From Virgibacillus sp. SK37 (GTDB lineage: Bacteria > Bacillota > Bacilli > Bacillales > Amphibacillaceae), in the NCBI RefSeq assembly GCF_000725285.1, contig NZ_CP007161.1, forward strand, positions 1 to 64,000: 64,000 nucleotides of DNA. The letters are read 5' to 3'. A program made the position numbers and the translations under genes. Below are positions 23,278 through 32,152 of the stretch, piece after piece. The notes under the pieces are model-generated. The model did not search any database, was not told the DNA's origin, and saw only the letters and a list, made by a program, of their open reading frames with translations. How positions within the stretch are numbered: position 1 is the first letter of the stretch; each line of letters begins with the position of its first letter.

Positions 23278-23370
23278 GGAGGTATACCCAAGTCTGGCTG
23301 AAGGGATCGGTCTTGAAAACCGACAGGCGGGTCAAACCGCGCGGGGGTTCGAATCCCTCTACCTCCTCCA
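23278..23370 (+). tRNA. tRNA-Ser (anticodon TGA)
   Basis: The 93-base gene folds with acceptor GGAGGTA/TACCTCC, the anticodon stem-loop CGGTCTTGAAAACCG (anticodon TGA), the long class II variable arm expected of serine tRNAs, a T-arm GGGGG-TTCGAAT-CCCTC, and an encoded CCA at 23368-23370. It has its own promoter and terminator. Confidence 0.97.
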
Positions 23371-23402
23371 TTTTAACTAAGCGCATAAATTTTGGAGATA
23401 TG

Positions 23403-23433
23403 AAAAACCGTTACATTTGTAACGGTTTTTTTA
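23403..23433 (+). terminator. tRNA-Ser terminator
   Basis: AAAACCGTTAC-ATTT-GTAACGGTTTT is followed by more T bases, a perfect rho-independent hairpin. Confidence 0.9.
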
Positions 23434-23517
23434 GCGTTTAAATATGTATTGTGGTTATTCAGTGATTCGGGAATTACACTGGCTCTTGTAACCGGAGGTG
23501 TGAAAGAGTCCCACTAA

Positions 23518-23533
23518 AGCGGAAATCAATGGG
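23518..23533. repeat. Fragment resembling the end of the interspersed element
   Basis: AGCGGAAATCAATGGG matches the 3' edge of the 400-550 bp elements near 29.7 and 62.5 kb, without the rest of the element. It may be a remnant or a chance match. Nothing else was recognised in the 230 bases between the tRNA terminator and relP. Confidence 0.35.
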
Positions 23534-23665
23534 TCCCCCCACTTCCTTAAAATGCGATATACTCTAGTTCGCACTTTCCACTTACTCCGAATGAACACAA
23601 TACGTTTCACCTCAACATTTGTCATAGATCCTTTTTAGTCAAATAAGAAAAAGGACGGCAATCCT

Positions 23666-24400
23666 CTACTCCTCTTCCTTTATAAAAGGTGTTAATAATC
23701 CCATAGGAAGGTGGAAATTTTCGTTGTTCACCTGCAGAACTTGTAGCTCACGATCTTGCTGTGTTTCTTTAATATGATTTACTTCTTTATGCAGCCGTTC
23801 CATTCTGTGATCAAGCTCAGAAGCCACCTTTGCTGCATCAACAAGCTCCTTTGTTAATCTTTCTGGTATTTCCTTATTATATTTATAATAAATTTTATGT
23901 TCTAAGCTTGCCCAAAAGTCCATGGCCACTGTTCGAATTTGAATCTCCACAAAAACTTCTTCTTTTCGATCAGACATATAAACAGGAATAGAAACAATTA
24001 AATGCAAGCTTTGATAGCCAGTTGGTTTTGGATGTTTGATATAATCTTTTAATTGGATAAACGTAATATCTTTTTGTTGCTTTAACATCTCACTGATCCT
24101 GTATATATCAGAGATAAATGAACATACAATACGTATGCCAACAATGTCTTGGATATTCTCTTTAATAGATGGCAGTGTAATTTCTAAGTTTTTCCGGTAC
24201 ATCTTTTTCAAGATGCTTTCTGGCGATTTAAGCCTTGTTTTTATATGTTCAATAGGGTTGTATTCATGAAAGTGCTGAAATTCTTCCTTCAATATATTCA
24301 GCTTCGTATTCATCTGATCCAATCCAAATTTATATGTCATCATAAAACGGGTCATTTCATTTTTGACGTTTATTAGTTGCTGGAGATTTTGATCACTCAC
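23666..24400 (-). CDS. relP: Small alarmone synthetase RelP/SasA (YwaC type)
   Basis: A 244-residue GTP pyrophosphokinase that makes (p)ppGpp from ATP and GTP/GDP without a hydrolase domain. RelA/SpoT synthetase motifs are present: SPESILKKMYRK, IVGIRIVCSFISDIY, KPTGYQSLHLIVSIPVY and VEIQIRTVAMDFWASLEHKIYYK. The pattern (YKFGLDQMNTK, DIYRISEMLKQQKDI, DYIKHPKPTGYQ) fits YwaC/RelP rather than YjbM/RelQ. The start is GTG at 24400; the upstream ATG frame stops at once. It stands alone on the reverse strand between tRNA-Ser and the proI leader. Confidence 0.9.
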   Translation of the reverse strand: MSDQNLQQLINVKNEMTRFMMTYKFGLDQMNTKLNILKEEFQHFHEYNPIEHIKTRLKSPESILKKMYRKNLEITLPSIKENIQDIVGIRIVCSFISDIYRISEMLKQQKDITFIQLKDYIKHPKPTGYQSLHLIVSIPVYMSDRKEEVFVEIQIRTVAMDFWASLEHKIYYKYNKEIPERLTKELVDAAKVASELDHRMERLHKEVNHIKETQQDRELQVLQVNNENFHLPMGLLTPFIKEEE

Positions 24401-24477
24401 TCATATTCGCCTCTTCCATTCCGATGTTACTTTTACTCTTCTATAGTAGCTTATTTTCCTTAATTTTGCATGCATGC

Positions 24478-24506
24478 TTGACATTTTTCATTACAACGCT
24501 TATATT
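24478..24506 (+). promoter_or_regulatory. Promoter of the proI T-box leader
   Basis: TTGACA (24478-24483), a 17-base spacer and TATATT (24501-24506), a near-consensus sigma-A promoter just before the T-box. Confidence 0.8.
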
Positions 24507-24514
24507 ACATACTT

Positions 24515-24768
24515 ATACAAGTAAATAAACAAACGATGATCAGACCAGTAATACATTGTTCGATCGAAAGAGATTGGAATTCACCGGCTGAAAAATTCCA
24601 TCGAAACAGACATGTATGAACCTACCTGGGAGTTGTTAGATTAAACCTAACCACAGTAAGCTGTGTTATCAATAAAAGTCGGGCATGTTTATGCATGTCA
24701 AAATAGGTGGTACCGCGGAAATCTTTTCGTCCTTATATTAAGGGGATGAAGGGATTTTTTTTATTTTA
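24515..24768 (+). promoter_or_regulatory. T-box riboswitch, proline (proI leader)
   Basis: The T-box sequence AGGTGGTACCGCGG is at 24704-24717. The likely specifier is CCT (Pro) at 24621-24623, preceded by GAA as in the serS leader. The terminator pairs AAATCTTTTCGTCCTT with AAGGGGATGAAGGGATTT and runs into eight T bases ending at about 24762. Proline biosynthetic genes are known T-box targets in Bacillus, which fits the downstream gene. Confidence 0.9.
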
Positions 24769-24786
24769 AAATCAGGAGGCAAAGTT

Positions 24787-25602
24787 ATGACTAAAAAAAT
24801 AGCATTCATCGGAGCCGGGTCAATGGCAGAAGCTATTATCTCGGGGATTGTTAAAGCAAATATCTTTAATAAAGAAAATGTCATCGTCACAAATAAAAAT
24901 AATAAAGAACGCATAGAAAGATTAGAAGAAAAATATCAGATCCACAGTATTGTAGATAAAGAAAAGGTAATTGAAGGAACAGACTTCATTATTCTGGCAA
25001 CTAAGCCATATGACTTGGATGTAGCGGTAGAGTCGATCAGACCTTATATTCAGCCAGAGCAAGTAATTATTTCTGTAATTGCTGGCATATCTACAGACTA
25101 TATTAGTAATTTGGTGGGTAATGATGCACCAGTCATTCGTGCAATGCCGAATACGTCTGCATCTATCGGATTTTCAGCAACTGCAATCGCAGCTGGTAAG
25201 CATGCTACAGAAATTCATGTCAAAGAAGCAGAGGCCCTATTTGCAACGATTGGTACGACGGCAATTGTAAAAGAAGATGAGATGCACATTGTGACAGGTA
25301 TTTCCGGAAGTGGACCTGCATATATCTATTATCTGGTTGAGGCAATGGAAAAGGCTGCGGTTGAGTCGGGATTAAATCCTTCTACCGCTAAAGCGTTAAT
25401 TACCCAGACCGTTTTAGGAGCAGGCGAAATGTTAAAGTCTTCCGGGGAATCAGCGGATGTATTGAGAAGGAAAATTACGAGTCCAGCCGGAACGACACAA
25501 GCAGGTATTGAAGCATTACAAAGGAATGACTTTCAACAAGCGGTAATGGAATGTGTGAAAAGCGCACATGACCGATCAGTCGAGTTGGGTAAGAGTGAGT
25601 GA
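24787..25602 (+). CDS. proI: Pyrroline-5-carboxylate reductase
   Basis: This enzyme reduces pyrroline-5-carboxylate to proline, the last step of proline synthesis. The 271-residue protein has the nucleotide-binding IAFIGAGSMAEAIISGI at the N-terminus, the mid segment IRAMPNTSASIGFSATAIA, and the signature GISGSGPAYIYYLVEAMEKAAVESGL. ATG 24787 follows CAGGAGGC. Proline is a main compatible solute in Bacillaceae, but the T-box implies this copy serves protein synthesis. Confidence 0.95.
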   Translation: MTKKIAFIGAGSMAEAIISGIVKANIFNKENVIVTNKNNKERIERLEEKYQIHSIVDKEKVIEGTDFIILATKPYDLDVAVESIRPYIQPEQVIISVIAGISTDYISNLVGNDAPVIRAMPNTSASIGFSATAIAAGKHATEIHVKEAEALFATIGTTAIVKEDEMHIVTGISGSGPAYIYYLVEAMEKAAVESGLNPSTAKALITQTVLGAGEMLKSSGESADVLRRKITSPAGTTQAGIEALQRNDFQQAVMECVKSAHDRSVELGKSE

Positions 25603-25815
25603 CTAAGCTGGATTAAAGGATAATTACTCTATTTTATCAGCTATTTAAATGAGGGTTTTACTAAAATAAGTGCTTTTATTTTCTCTATTTCGGGGTATGC
25701 TAGTCCTGTTAAACCATGATACAATACAGATATAGGCTATGCTTATTATTTGATAATATTTGGTCTTATAATGAAACGTTATAATAAGATTGGTCTACTA
25801 ATGGAGGTGAAAGCA

Positions 25816-26037
25816 ATGGGAATAGGCAGTATAGGTGTTCCTGGCTTGATTCTTATTATTATTATAGCTCTCATCATCTTTGGTCCAAAGAAGTTACCAG
25901 AGATCGGAAAAGCAGCAGGTCAGACATTGCGTGAGTTTAAAAACTCAGCTAATGACTTAATGAGCGATGACGAGACGAATAGCAAGGAAAAGAAGGATGT
26001 TAAAGAAGATACTTCAAATCCAAAAGAGGGTAAATAA
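25816..26037 (+). CDS. tatA: Twin-arginine translocase subunit TatA
   Basis: A 73-residue membrane protein with one N-terminal transmembrane helix ([26 protein letters not shown]), the F-G-P hinge and an amphipathic helix ([15 protein letters not shown]), then a charged tail. This is the pore-forming TatA/E type. ATG 25816 follows GGAGGTG; the upstream in-frame start at 25750 is not needed. No tatC is next to it, so its partner must be elsewhere. Confidence 0.93.
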   Translation: MGIGSIGVPGLILIIIIALIIFGPKKLPEIGKAAGQTLREFKNSANDLMSDDETNSKEKKDVKEDTSNPKEGK

Positions 26038-26041
26038 TAAT

Positions 26042-26092
26042 AGCTGTTTGATGTAACAGGATTTTCCTGTGTATCAAACAGCTTTTTTATCA
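26042..26092 (+). terminator. tatA terminator
   Basis: AGCTGTTTGAT pairs with ATCAAACAGCT and is followed by six T bases; a smaller inner hairpin ACAGGA/TCCTGT lies in the loop. Confidence 0.9.
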
Positions 26093-26182
26093 GCGTATTT
26101 TAGTTTTATTTAGTCCTTACATGAACAACCCAGAGGACCTATAGCAACTTCCTCTAGAGGACTTGAGGCAATGAACCATTTT

Positions 26183-26866
26183 TTATCGTATGCTTTCCCG
26201 TGTTTTCCAGCGTCTGGATTGTTGAATAAAATGGCCAATCTTTTCGAGAATTGGTTCTACGGAATTTTTCTCTTTCATTAAATCATAATCAGAAATATTT
26301 ATTCTAAGAATAGGACAGGCATTAAAGTTGTCGATCCAATTTTGATAACGGGTATACATTTCTTCCCAATACGCTATGGGTGTATTCTTTTCCATTTCTC
26401 GTCCGCGCAATTGAATGCGTTGCATCACTTCATCAAATGAACCCTCTAAGTAAATAAGCAGGTCTGGATGCGGAAAGTAGGGTGTCATAACCATTGCTTC
26501 AAATAAATTCGTATAGGTCTCATAATCTGTCTGTGACATCGTTCCATTGTCATAATGCATTTTAGCAAAGATACCAGTATCCTCATAGATGGAACGGTCC
26601 TGAATAAATCCGCCCCCATACTCAAATATCTTCTTTTGTTCTTTAAAACGTTCTGCAAGGAAATAGATTTGCAGATGAAAACTCCAACGTTCAAAGTCGG
26701 CATAAAACTTCTCCAAATAGGGATTCGTTTCCACCTTTTCAAAGGAAGTTTTAAATTGTAATGCTTCCGCTAAAGCATTTGTCATCGTTGATTTACCCAC
26801 ACCTACTGTTCCAGCAATGGTAATGATGCTGTCATTCGGAATGAGGTATTTATCTCTCAAATTCAT
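26183..26866 (-). CDS. dck: Deoxyadenosine/deoxycytidine kinase
   Basis: Salvages dA and dC by phosphorylation. The 227-residue protein has the P-loop GTVGVGKST at about 19-27, the deoxynucleoside kinase segment IQDRSIYEDTGIFA, and the lid region RIQLRGREMEK. The ATG at 26866 has AAAAGGAGAA upstream on the reverse strand. It is the second gene of a dgk-dck pair, 59 bases apart, in the same order as yaaG-yaaF of B. subtilis. Confidence 0.95.
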   Translation of the reverse strand: MNLRDKYLIPNDSIITIAGTVGVGKSTMTNALAEALQFKTSFEKVETNPYLEKFYADFERWSFHLQIYFLAERFKEQKKIFEYGGGFIQDRSIYEDTGIFAKMHYDNGTMSQTDYETYTNLFEAMVMTPYFPHPDLLIYLEGSFDEVMQRIQLRGREMEKNTPIAYWEEMYTRYQNWIDNFNACPILRINISDYDLMKEKNSVEPILEKIGHFIQQSRRWKTRESIR

Positions 26867-26925
26867 TTTTTGTTCTCCTTTTAATTAAAATAGGATAAAA
26901 AGTATAAGATTAGGACTGTCTAGTG

Positions 26926-27573
26926 CTATTTCATTTTCTGGGTATTAATTTTGCTCATATTTTTATCAACAAGTGAGATAATTGCTTCAAGGTCATTCTG
27001 ATAGCGGACAAAATCCATTTCATCTCCATTAATGCGGATAACTGGAATATCGGGATGCAGAATTTCAAATTCATTCATATAATCCTCATAATCCTGTGCC
27101 AATTGTGCTAAATAGGAAGGTTTAATATTTTGCTCAATATCCCTGCCACGTTTGTGAATTCGTTCTAAAATCGTATCAAGACTTGCATGTAAATAAATCA
27201 TCATATTTGGAACAGGCATATCATCCGTAAGAATATGATAGATTTGTTCATATTTATCAATTTTATCAGCCTGAAGTGTTCGTTTAGCAAATATCATATT
27301 TTTTGATATATGGTAGTCGGCGATAACCGCCTTATTCTTTTTAAGGTATTTCTTCTTTATATCTTCCAATTGTTTAAATCTATTGCATAAAAAGAACATT
27401 TCCGTTTGAAAGCTCCACTCATCTATATCATCATAGAACTTACCGAGAAATGGGTTTTCCTCGACAATTTCTCTTAATAAATGGAAATCATAATGGACAG
27501 AAAGTTTTTTTGCAAGGGATGTTTTCCCAATACCTATTGGCCCTTCGATTGCCATAAAGAGAACTCCTGTCAT
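26926..27573 (-). CDS. dgk: Deoxyguanosine kinase
   Basis: Phosphorylates deoxyguanosine in purine deoxynucleoside salvage. The 215-residue protein begins MTGVLFMAIEGPIGIGKTSLAK, with the P-loop GPIGIGKT, and shows IADYHISKNMIFAKRTL and the lid RIHKRGRDIE. The ATG at 27573 is eight bases after GGAGGAG; the longer frame from 27597 is less likely. It is the paralogue of the adjacent dck. Confidence 0.94.
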   Translation of the reverse strand: MTGVLFMAIEGPIGIGKTSLAKKLSVHYDFHLLREIVEENPFLGKFYDDIDEWSFQTEMFFLCNRFKQLEDIKKKYLKKNKAVIADYHISKNMIFAKRTLQADKIDKYEQIYHILTDDMPVPNMMIYLHASLDTILERIHKRGRDIEQNIKPSYLAQLAQDYEDYMNEFEILHPDIPVIRINGDEMDFVRYQNDLEAIISLVDKNMSKINTQKMK

Positions 27574-27752
27574 AAAGACTCCTCCAATCCAATCCAAAAT
27601 TAAAAAACAGATGTAAATTATTTTAACATATAAAAGTCCTAGATACCATTTGGTAAAGATTACTCTTTTCTTTTATGTCACCTTTTTGTATAATGAATAG
27701 TGCTGATAAAATAACAACACCCTTCTCTTACTTAAGTGACCATATCAAATGA

Positions 27753-27828
27753 GCCCCCGTAGCTCAGGGGATAGAGCATCGGTTTCCTAAACCGTGTGTC
27801 GCAGGTTCGAATCCTGCCGGGGGCGCCA
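27753..27828 (+). tRNA. tRNA-Arg (anticodon CCT)
   Basis: The 76-base gene has acceptor GCCCCCG/CGGGGGC, D-arm GCTC-AGGGGATA-GAGC, anticodon loop TTCCTAA (anticodon CCT), T-arm GCAGG-TTCGAAT-CCTGC and encoded CCA. A TATAAT at about 27690 may be part of its promoter. Confidence 0.97.
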
Positions 27829-27935
27829 ATTCCAATACGTACTTCCAACCAGTTACCCAACCATCCTACTCATTATAAAAGATTTACCTTTCGTTTTTTA
27901 ATTCTACTAATCTACAAATAGAAAGGATTGCAGCT

Positions 27936-29171
27936 ATGAGTCTAACTAAAAAGATACTAATTGCTCTCGCTTTAGGGGTAATTGTCGGGATCGGTTTAAG
28001 CTTTTCATCTCCAGATCTATTTGAAGGAATAAATAAATATGCACTTGAGCCTGTTGGCCAGATATTCTTAAATCTCATCATGATGATTGTTGTGCCTATC
28101 GTATTTGTGTCTATTGTTATAGGTACTGCTGGGCTTGGTGATCCTGCAAAGCTAGGGAGAATAGGTATACAAACGATTGTATTCTATCTTGTTACCACTG
28201 CCATTGCCTTAAGTATTGGCTTAGGTGTAGGATACTTGCTGGAACCCGGAAAAGCAGGTGTTTTTGATACAAGTAATGCGGATTATTCAGCAGAATCCCC
28301 GCCACCAATTATGGAGACCTTGGTTAATATTATTCCATCGAATCCATTAGAAGCAATGACATCAGGAGATATGTTACAGATTATTGCATTTGCTATATTT
28401 ATAGGTGTTGCCCTTGCTGTTCTGGGAGAAAAAACAGCTGGCATTTATCGTTTATTTGAGCAAGCGAATGATATTTTAATCTTCCTTGTTAATGGCATCA
28501 TGAAAACGGCTCCATATGGGGCGTTTGCTCTTATAGCATCTGCAATTGGAGACGCAGGATTAGATGCACTCGGTTCGATGTTTATGTATATGGTTGCAGT
28601 TATCTTGTCCTTGATTATTCACGGTGCAGTTACCTACAGCCTTGCAATCAAGGGGATTGGGAAAGCTAGCCCACTGAAGTTTTATAAAGAATTTTTCCCG
28701 GCGATGTCTGTGGCCTTTAGTACGTCGAGTTCCAGTGCTACATTGCCAGTATCCATGAAGATGGCGCAAGAACGACTTGGTGTAAAAAAGTCTATCAGCA
28801 GCTTTGTTCAGCCACTTGGAGCAACGATTAATATGGATGGCACTGCAATTATGCAGGCAGTTGCTACCGTGTTTATTGCGCAAGTATATGCCATTTCATT
28901 GGGTTTCAATGATATTCTTATGATCATTCTTACTGCAACACTAGCAAGTATCGGAACTGCTGGTGTACCTGGGGTTGGTTTAATTATGCTTTCGATGGTA
29001 TTAAAGCAAATTGGTCTTCCTGTAGAAGGGATTGCTCTAATTATTGGTGTAGACCGATTATTGGACATGCTCCGAACTTCTTTGAATATAACTGGGGATG
29101 CAACCTGTGCTTATATTATCTCAGAGCATGATAAACGATTAGAGAATAAAAAGAGTAAATCAAACATATAA
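27936..29171 (+). CDS. Dicarboxylate/amino acid:cation symporter
   Basis: A 411-residue member of the DAACS family, which takes up glutamate, aspartate or C4-dicarboxylates with protons or sodium. It has about eight hydrophobic helices and two re-entrant loops marked by the serine-rich AFSTSSSSATLPVSMK and by the NMDGTAIMQ motif, plus the substrate-site segment GVDRLLDMLRTSLNITGDATCAYI. ATG 27936 follows GAAAGGATTG. It is monocistronic with its own terminator. Exact substrate cannot be told; it resembles GltP/GltT. Confidence 0.9.
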   Translation: MSLTKKILIALALGVIVGIGLSFSSPDLFEGINKYALEPVGQIFLNLIMMIVVPIVFVSIVIGTAGLGDPAKLGRIGIQTIVFYLVTTAIALSIGLGVGYLLEPGKAGVFDTSNADYSAESPPPIMETLVNIIPSNPLEAMTSGDMLQIIAFAIFIGVALAVLGEKTAGIYRLFEQANDILIFLVNGIMKTAPYGAFALIASAIGDAGLDALGSMFMYMVAVILSLIIHGAVTYSLAIKGIGKASPLKFYKEFFPAMSVAFSTSSSSATLPVSMKMAQERLGVKKSISSFVQPLGATINMDGTAIMQAVATVFIAQVYAISLGFNDILMIILTATLASIGTAGVPGVGLIMLSMVLKQIGLPVEGIALIIGVDRLLDMLRTSLNITGDATCAYIISEHDKRLENKKSKSNI

Positions 29172-29174
29172 ATG

Positions 29175-29209
29175 AAAAGCCATGCTTCTCTAAGGAGCAT
29201 GGCTTTTTT
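29175..29209 (+). terminator. Symporter gene terminator
   Basis: AAAAGCCATGCT-loop-AGCATGGCTTTTTT, a perfect 12-bp stem with T tract. Confidence 0.92.
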
Positions 29210-29270
29210 AATGTTCTACTATATATGTTTGGATTACTCATTAATTCGCAAAATAGAAATACTGCGACGT

Positions 29271-29791
29271 AACTAAGGATATAGAGGCTGCGTAAATCAC
29301 CGCTACGGGGAAATATCCCGCTTTCCGCGGGCGGCTGATGAGCCTCGGGCCAACACGATGTTGGTCATGAAGGCGTTGCGACAGGACGTCGCGACTTTAG
29401 CCTTCCAACCTTTATACGCGTTCCGGGGTCTCATCGAGGCCTCTCCTCCCGCAGGACAAGGAAAGCTTCGTCAGCAAGACATCGCACGAAGAAAATGTGT
29501 ATTTTCATTTTCGAGGAGTCTCCATATTTCCCCTTCGCTACTATTTCCTATTAAATCTACGAAGAAAAATTGCGTCCACATAGCTCCAGAATATGCTGTG
29601 TACGAATTGATTGGAGTGGAGGGCGGCGACTCCTGCCGGAATAGCATGAGGCGAAGACCCTGGACGGAGCGTAGCGGAGGAAGCGGCTGAGGCCATGCCG
29701 GCGGAAAGCGTCCGCCTGAAACGGAAATCAATGGGGCACTTATCCTCAAATATTTCACTGAGCTTTTCATCAATAAAGTTACGTCGCTGAT
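29271..29791 (+). repeat. Interspersed modular element, copy A (core type 1)
   Basis: About 520 bases, starting near ATAGAGGCTGCGTAAATC and ending near GTTACGTCG. The left half has CCGCTTTCCGCGGGCGG and the right half its near-complement CCGGCGGAAAGCGTCCG, so the ends can pair. Copy A has cassette 1 (CCAACACGATGTTGG...GGACGTCGCG, about 29350-29410) in the left half, cassette 2 (GGACAAGGAAAGC...GAAAATG/CATTTTC hairpin, about 29454-29518) and the type 1 core (about 29535-29620). No transposase; the open frames inside are chance. It fills most of the symporter-acsA gap. Confidence 0.85.
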
Positions 29792-29988
29792 CCCTCCTAC
29801 TATGAATGACGAGGTAGCGTTTGAACCCTAACATATGCAATATAGCTTTTTTAAATAAACAAGGTTTATAGACTTTCTTACAGGGAAATTTTACTTAATG
29901 AATTATATTACTTTAAAATTGTCACAAAATATTCTAAAATAGAAATTAGTTACCTAAATGTTTTAACTATTTATAATTAACCGTTTGT

Positions 29989-30002
29989 TGGAATCGGTTT
30001 CA
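29989..30002 (+). promoter_or_regulatory. Candidate cre (CcpA) site upstream of acsA
   Basis: TGGAATCGGTTTCA fits the loose catabolite-responsive pattern TGNAANCGNNNNCA with a central CG. It lies 23 bases before the acsA start. acsA is carbon-catabolite repressed in B. subtilis, which makes the match plausible. Confidence 0.4.
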
Positions 30003-30024
30003 TAATTAAGGATGAGGTGATTAG

Positions 30025-31740
30025 ATGGATGTACAGAAAATACCGGCAAGAGAAGGAAATCATAATCTAAAAAACTATGAAAAAATGCGTGAACAGTTTT
30101 CTTGGGAAGATATGAAAAAGAATTTCTCCTGGAATGAAACAGGGAAAGTAAACATGGCTTATGAAGCAATAGACCGCCATGCAGAGAACCCGGAGAAAAA
30201 AGATAAGACGGCATTATTGTATTCCTCGCCTGAGCGTGAAGAGAAGCTCACTTTCTCAGATTTAAGTAAGCAAAGCAATCGGTTTGCAAATGTATTAAAA
30301 AAGTATGATGTGAAAAAGGGCGACAGAGTGTTTTTATTCATGCCAAGGAGTCCTGAGTTTTACGCTGCTTTCTTTGGTATTTTAAAAACAGGTGCAATTG
30401 CAGGTCCTTTATTTGAAGCATTTATGGAACAAGCGGTACGTGATCGTTTGCAGGATAGCGAAGCAACTGTACTTATTACGACACCTGATTTATTATATCG
30501 GGTGCCACAAGAAGATCTCCCAACATTGGAGAAAATCATTCTAGTTGGTCAAAATAATGAAAGTAGCGAACAATATATTGATTATCATGAGGAAATGAAA
30601 TCAGCATCGGAAGATTTTGCTATTGAGTGGCTCGACTTGGAAGATGGAATGTTATTACACTACACGTCAGGATCAACTGGCAAACCAAAAGGTGTTTATC
30701 ATGTTCATAATGCCATGATTCAGCATTATGCTACTGGTGAATGGGTACTGGACCTGGAAGAGGACGATGTGTATTGGTGTACTGCGGACCCAGGCTGGGT
30801 AACAGGAACGAGTTACGGTATATTTGCTCCTTGGCTGCATGGAGTTACCAATGTGGTGCGTGGTGGCAGATTTACACCTGATGACTGGTATGGCACGATT
30901 GAAAAATTCAAGGTGACCGTATGGTATACCGCTCCAACAGCGTTAAGAAAGCTGGTAAGTGCTGGTGAGGAAGCAGTGAAGAAGCATAATCTTTCTTCCT
31001 TAAGACACATTATGAGTGTTGGGGAACCATTAAATCCAGAAGTTGTAACATGGGGACTAAAAGCATTTGATTTACGTATTCATGATACGTGGTGGATGAC
31101 AGAAACGGGAGCACAACTCATTGTTAATCTACCTTCCATGGAAATAAGACCTGGTTCAATGGGTAAACCTATTCCGGGTGTAGAAGCGTCCATTGTGGAT
31201 AATGAAGGAAATGAAGTGCCACCAAATCAAATGGGTAACTTGGCTATTAAAGAAGGATGGCCAGCTATGATGCGTGCTGTTTGGAACAGACCTGAAAAGT
31301 TTGAAAGCTATTTTATTAATGGCTGGTACGTATCCGGAGATAGTGCTTACAAAGATGAAGATGGCTATTTCTGGTTCCAGGGACGCTTGGATGATGTCAT
31401 CAATACATCTGGTGAGCGTGTTGGTCCATTTGAAGTAGAGAGTAAGTTAATTGAACATCCAGCTGTGGCGGAAGCAGGAGTAATTGGTAAGCCACATCCA
31501 GAACGCGGTGAAATTATAAAGGCATTTATTACGTTAAATGATGGCTATGAAGAGTCAGATGATCTGTTGGAAGAAATAAGGCAATTTGTTAAAACAGGCC
31601 TAAGTGCACATGCTGCGCCAAGGGAAATGGAGATAAGAGACTCCATTCCAAAAACCAGAAGTGGTAAGATTATGCGTCGCCTTCTAAAGTCTTGGGAGCT
31701 CGGCTTACCAACAGGTGATACGTCAACATTGGAAGAGTAA
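30025..31740 (+). CDS. acsA: Acetyl-CoA synthetase
   Basis: Makes acetyl-CoA from acetate, ATP and CoA via acetyl-AMP. The 571-residue protein has the AMP-binding P-loop YTSGSTGKPKG, WWMTETGAQ, YVSGDSAYKDEDGYFWFQGR, and the C-terminal KTRSGKIMRR whose lysine K548 is the acetylation-controlled residue in this family. It aligns along its whole length with B. subtilis AcsA (572 residues) from memory. ATG 30025 follows GATGAGGTGA. A strong terminator follows. Confidence 0.95.
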   Translation: MDVQKIPAREGNHNLKNYEKMREQFSWEDMKKNFSWNETGKVNMAYEAIDRHAENPEKKDKTALLYSSPEREEKLTFSDLSKQSNRFANVLKKYDVKKGDRVFLFMPRSPEFYAAFFGILKTGAIAGPLFEAFMEQAVRDRLQDSEATVLITTPDLLYRVPQEDLPTLEKIILVGQNNESSEQYIDYHEEMKSASEDFAIEWLDLEDGMLLHYTSGSTGKPKGVYHVHNAMIQHYATGEWVLDLEEDDVYWCTADPGWVTGTSYGIFAPWLHGVTNVVRGGRFTPDDWYGTIEKFKVTVWYTAPTALRKLVSAGEEAVKKHNLSSLRHIMSVGEPLNPEVVTWGLKAFDLRIHDTWWMTETGAQLIVNLPSMEIRPGSMGKPIPGVEASIVDNEGNEVPPNQMGNLAIKEGWPAMMRAVWNRPEKFESYFINGWYVSGDSAYKDEDGYFWFQGRLDDVINTSGERVGPFEVESKLIEHPAVAEAGVIGKPHPERGEIIKAFITLNDGYEESDDLLEEIRQFVKTGLSAHAAPREMEIRDSIPKTRSGKIMRRLLKSWELGLPTGDTSTLEE

Positions 31741-31760
31741 TAAGGATAAAAAGAATGAAG

Positions 31761-31791
31761 AAAGCGTTGGTATTATACCAGCGTTTTTTTC
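31761..31791 (+). terminator. acsA terminator
   Basis: AAAGCGTTGGTAT-T-ATACCAGCGTTTTTTT, with a nearly loopless 10-bp stem and a T tract. Confidence 0.88.
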
Positions 31792-32152
31792 TGTTTCTAT
31801 GTGATTTAGTGAAGTCTTAGTTATTGCTAAAATACTCACACCATTTTTTATAACGGCGAACACTCTACTTCTCCAAACCCAAATCACTAGGTGTACATAT
31901 CCCCTCTCCTGTTGAGTCCATAATTATGCTCAGCATCTATCCCATGTTGTAACTTATAATTGTAATTACATAGCGAAGAAAACATAATAGATTAATTCTC
32001 TTTCTGGCGTTCCATTAATTGTTTTTCATCTCTGATCGTATTATTATAGAGTGTATTGGAGTAAGCTAATTGTATAATAATGTCTAACAATGAAGAATTT
32101 TGTTTAACTATAAATGATTGAGTAGAATATTTATTATAAGGGAGTAAATAGC
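31792..32152. other. acsA-mvaS spacer
   Basis: About 360 AT-rich bases. The only element read with confidence is the ribosome site AAGGGAG at 32138-32144. A reverse frame running into mvaS is not supported as a gene. No riboswitch or repeat was recognised. Confidence 0.4.

Noticed and set aside
29358-29690. Forward and reverse frames of about 100 codons in element copy A, and similar ones in copies B, C and D
   Set aside because: The peptides recur only because the DNA is repeated; frames differ between copies and are broken by the cassettes.
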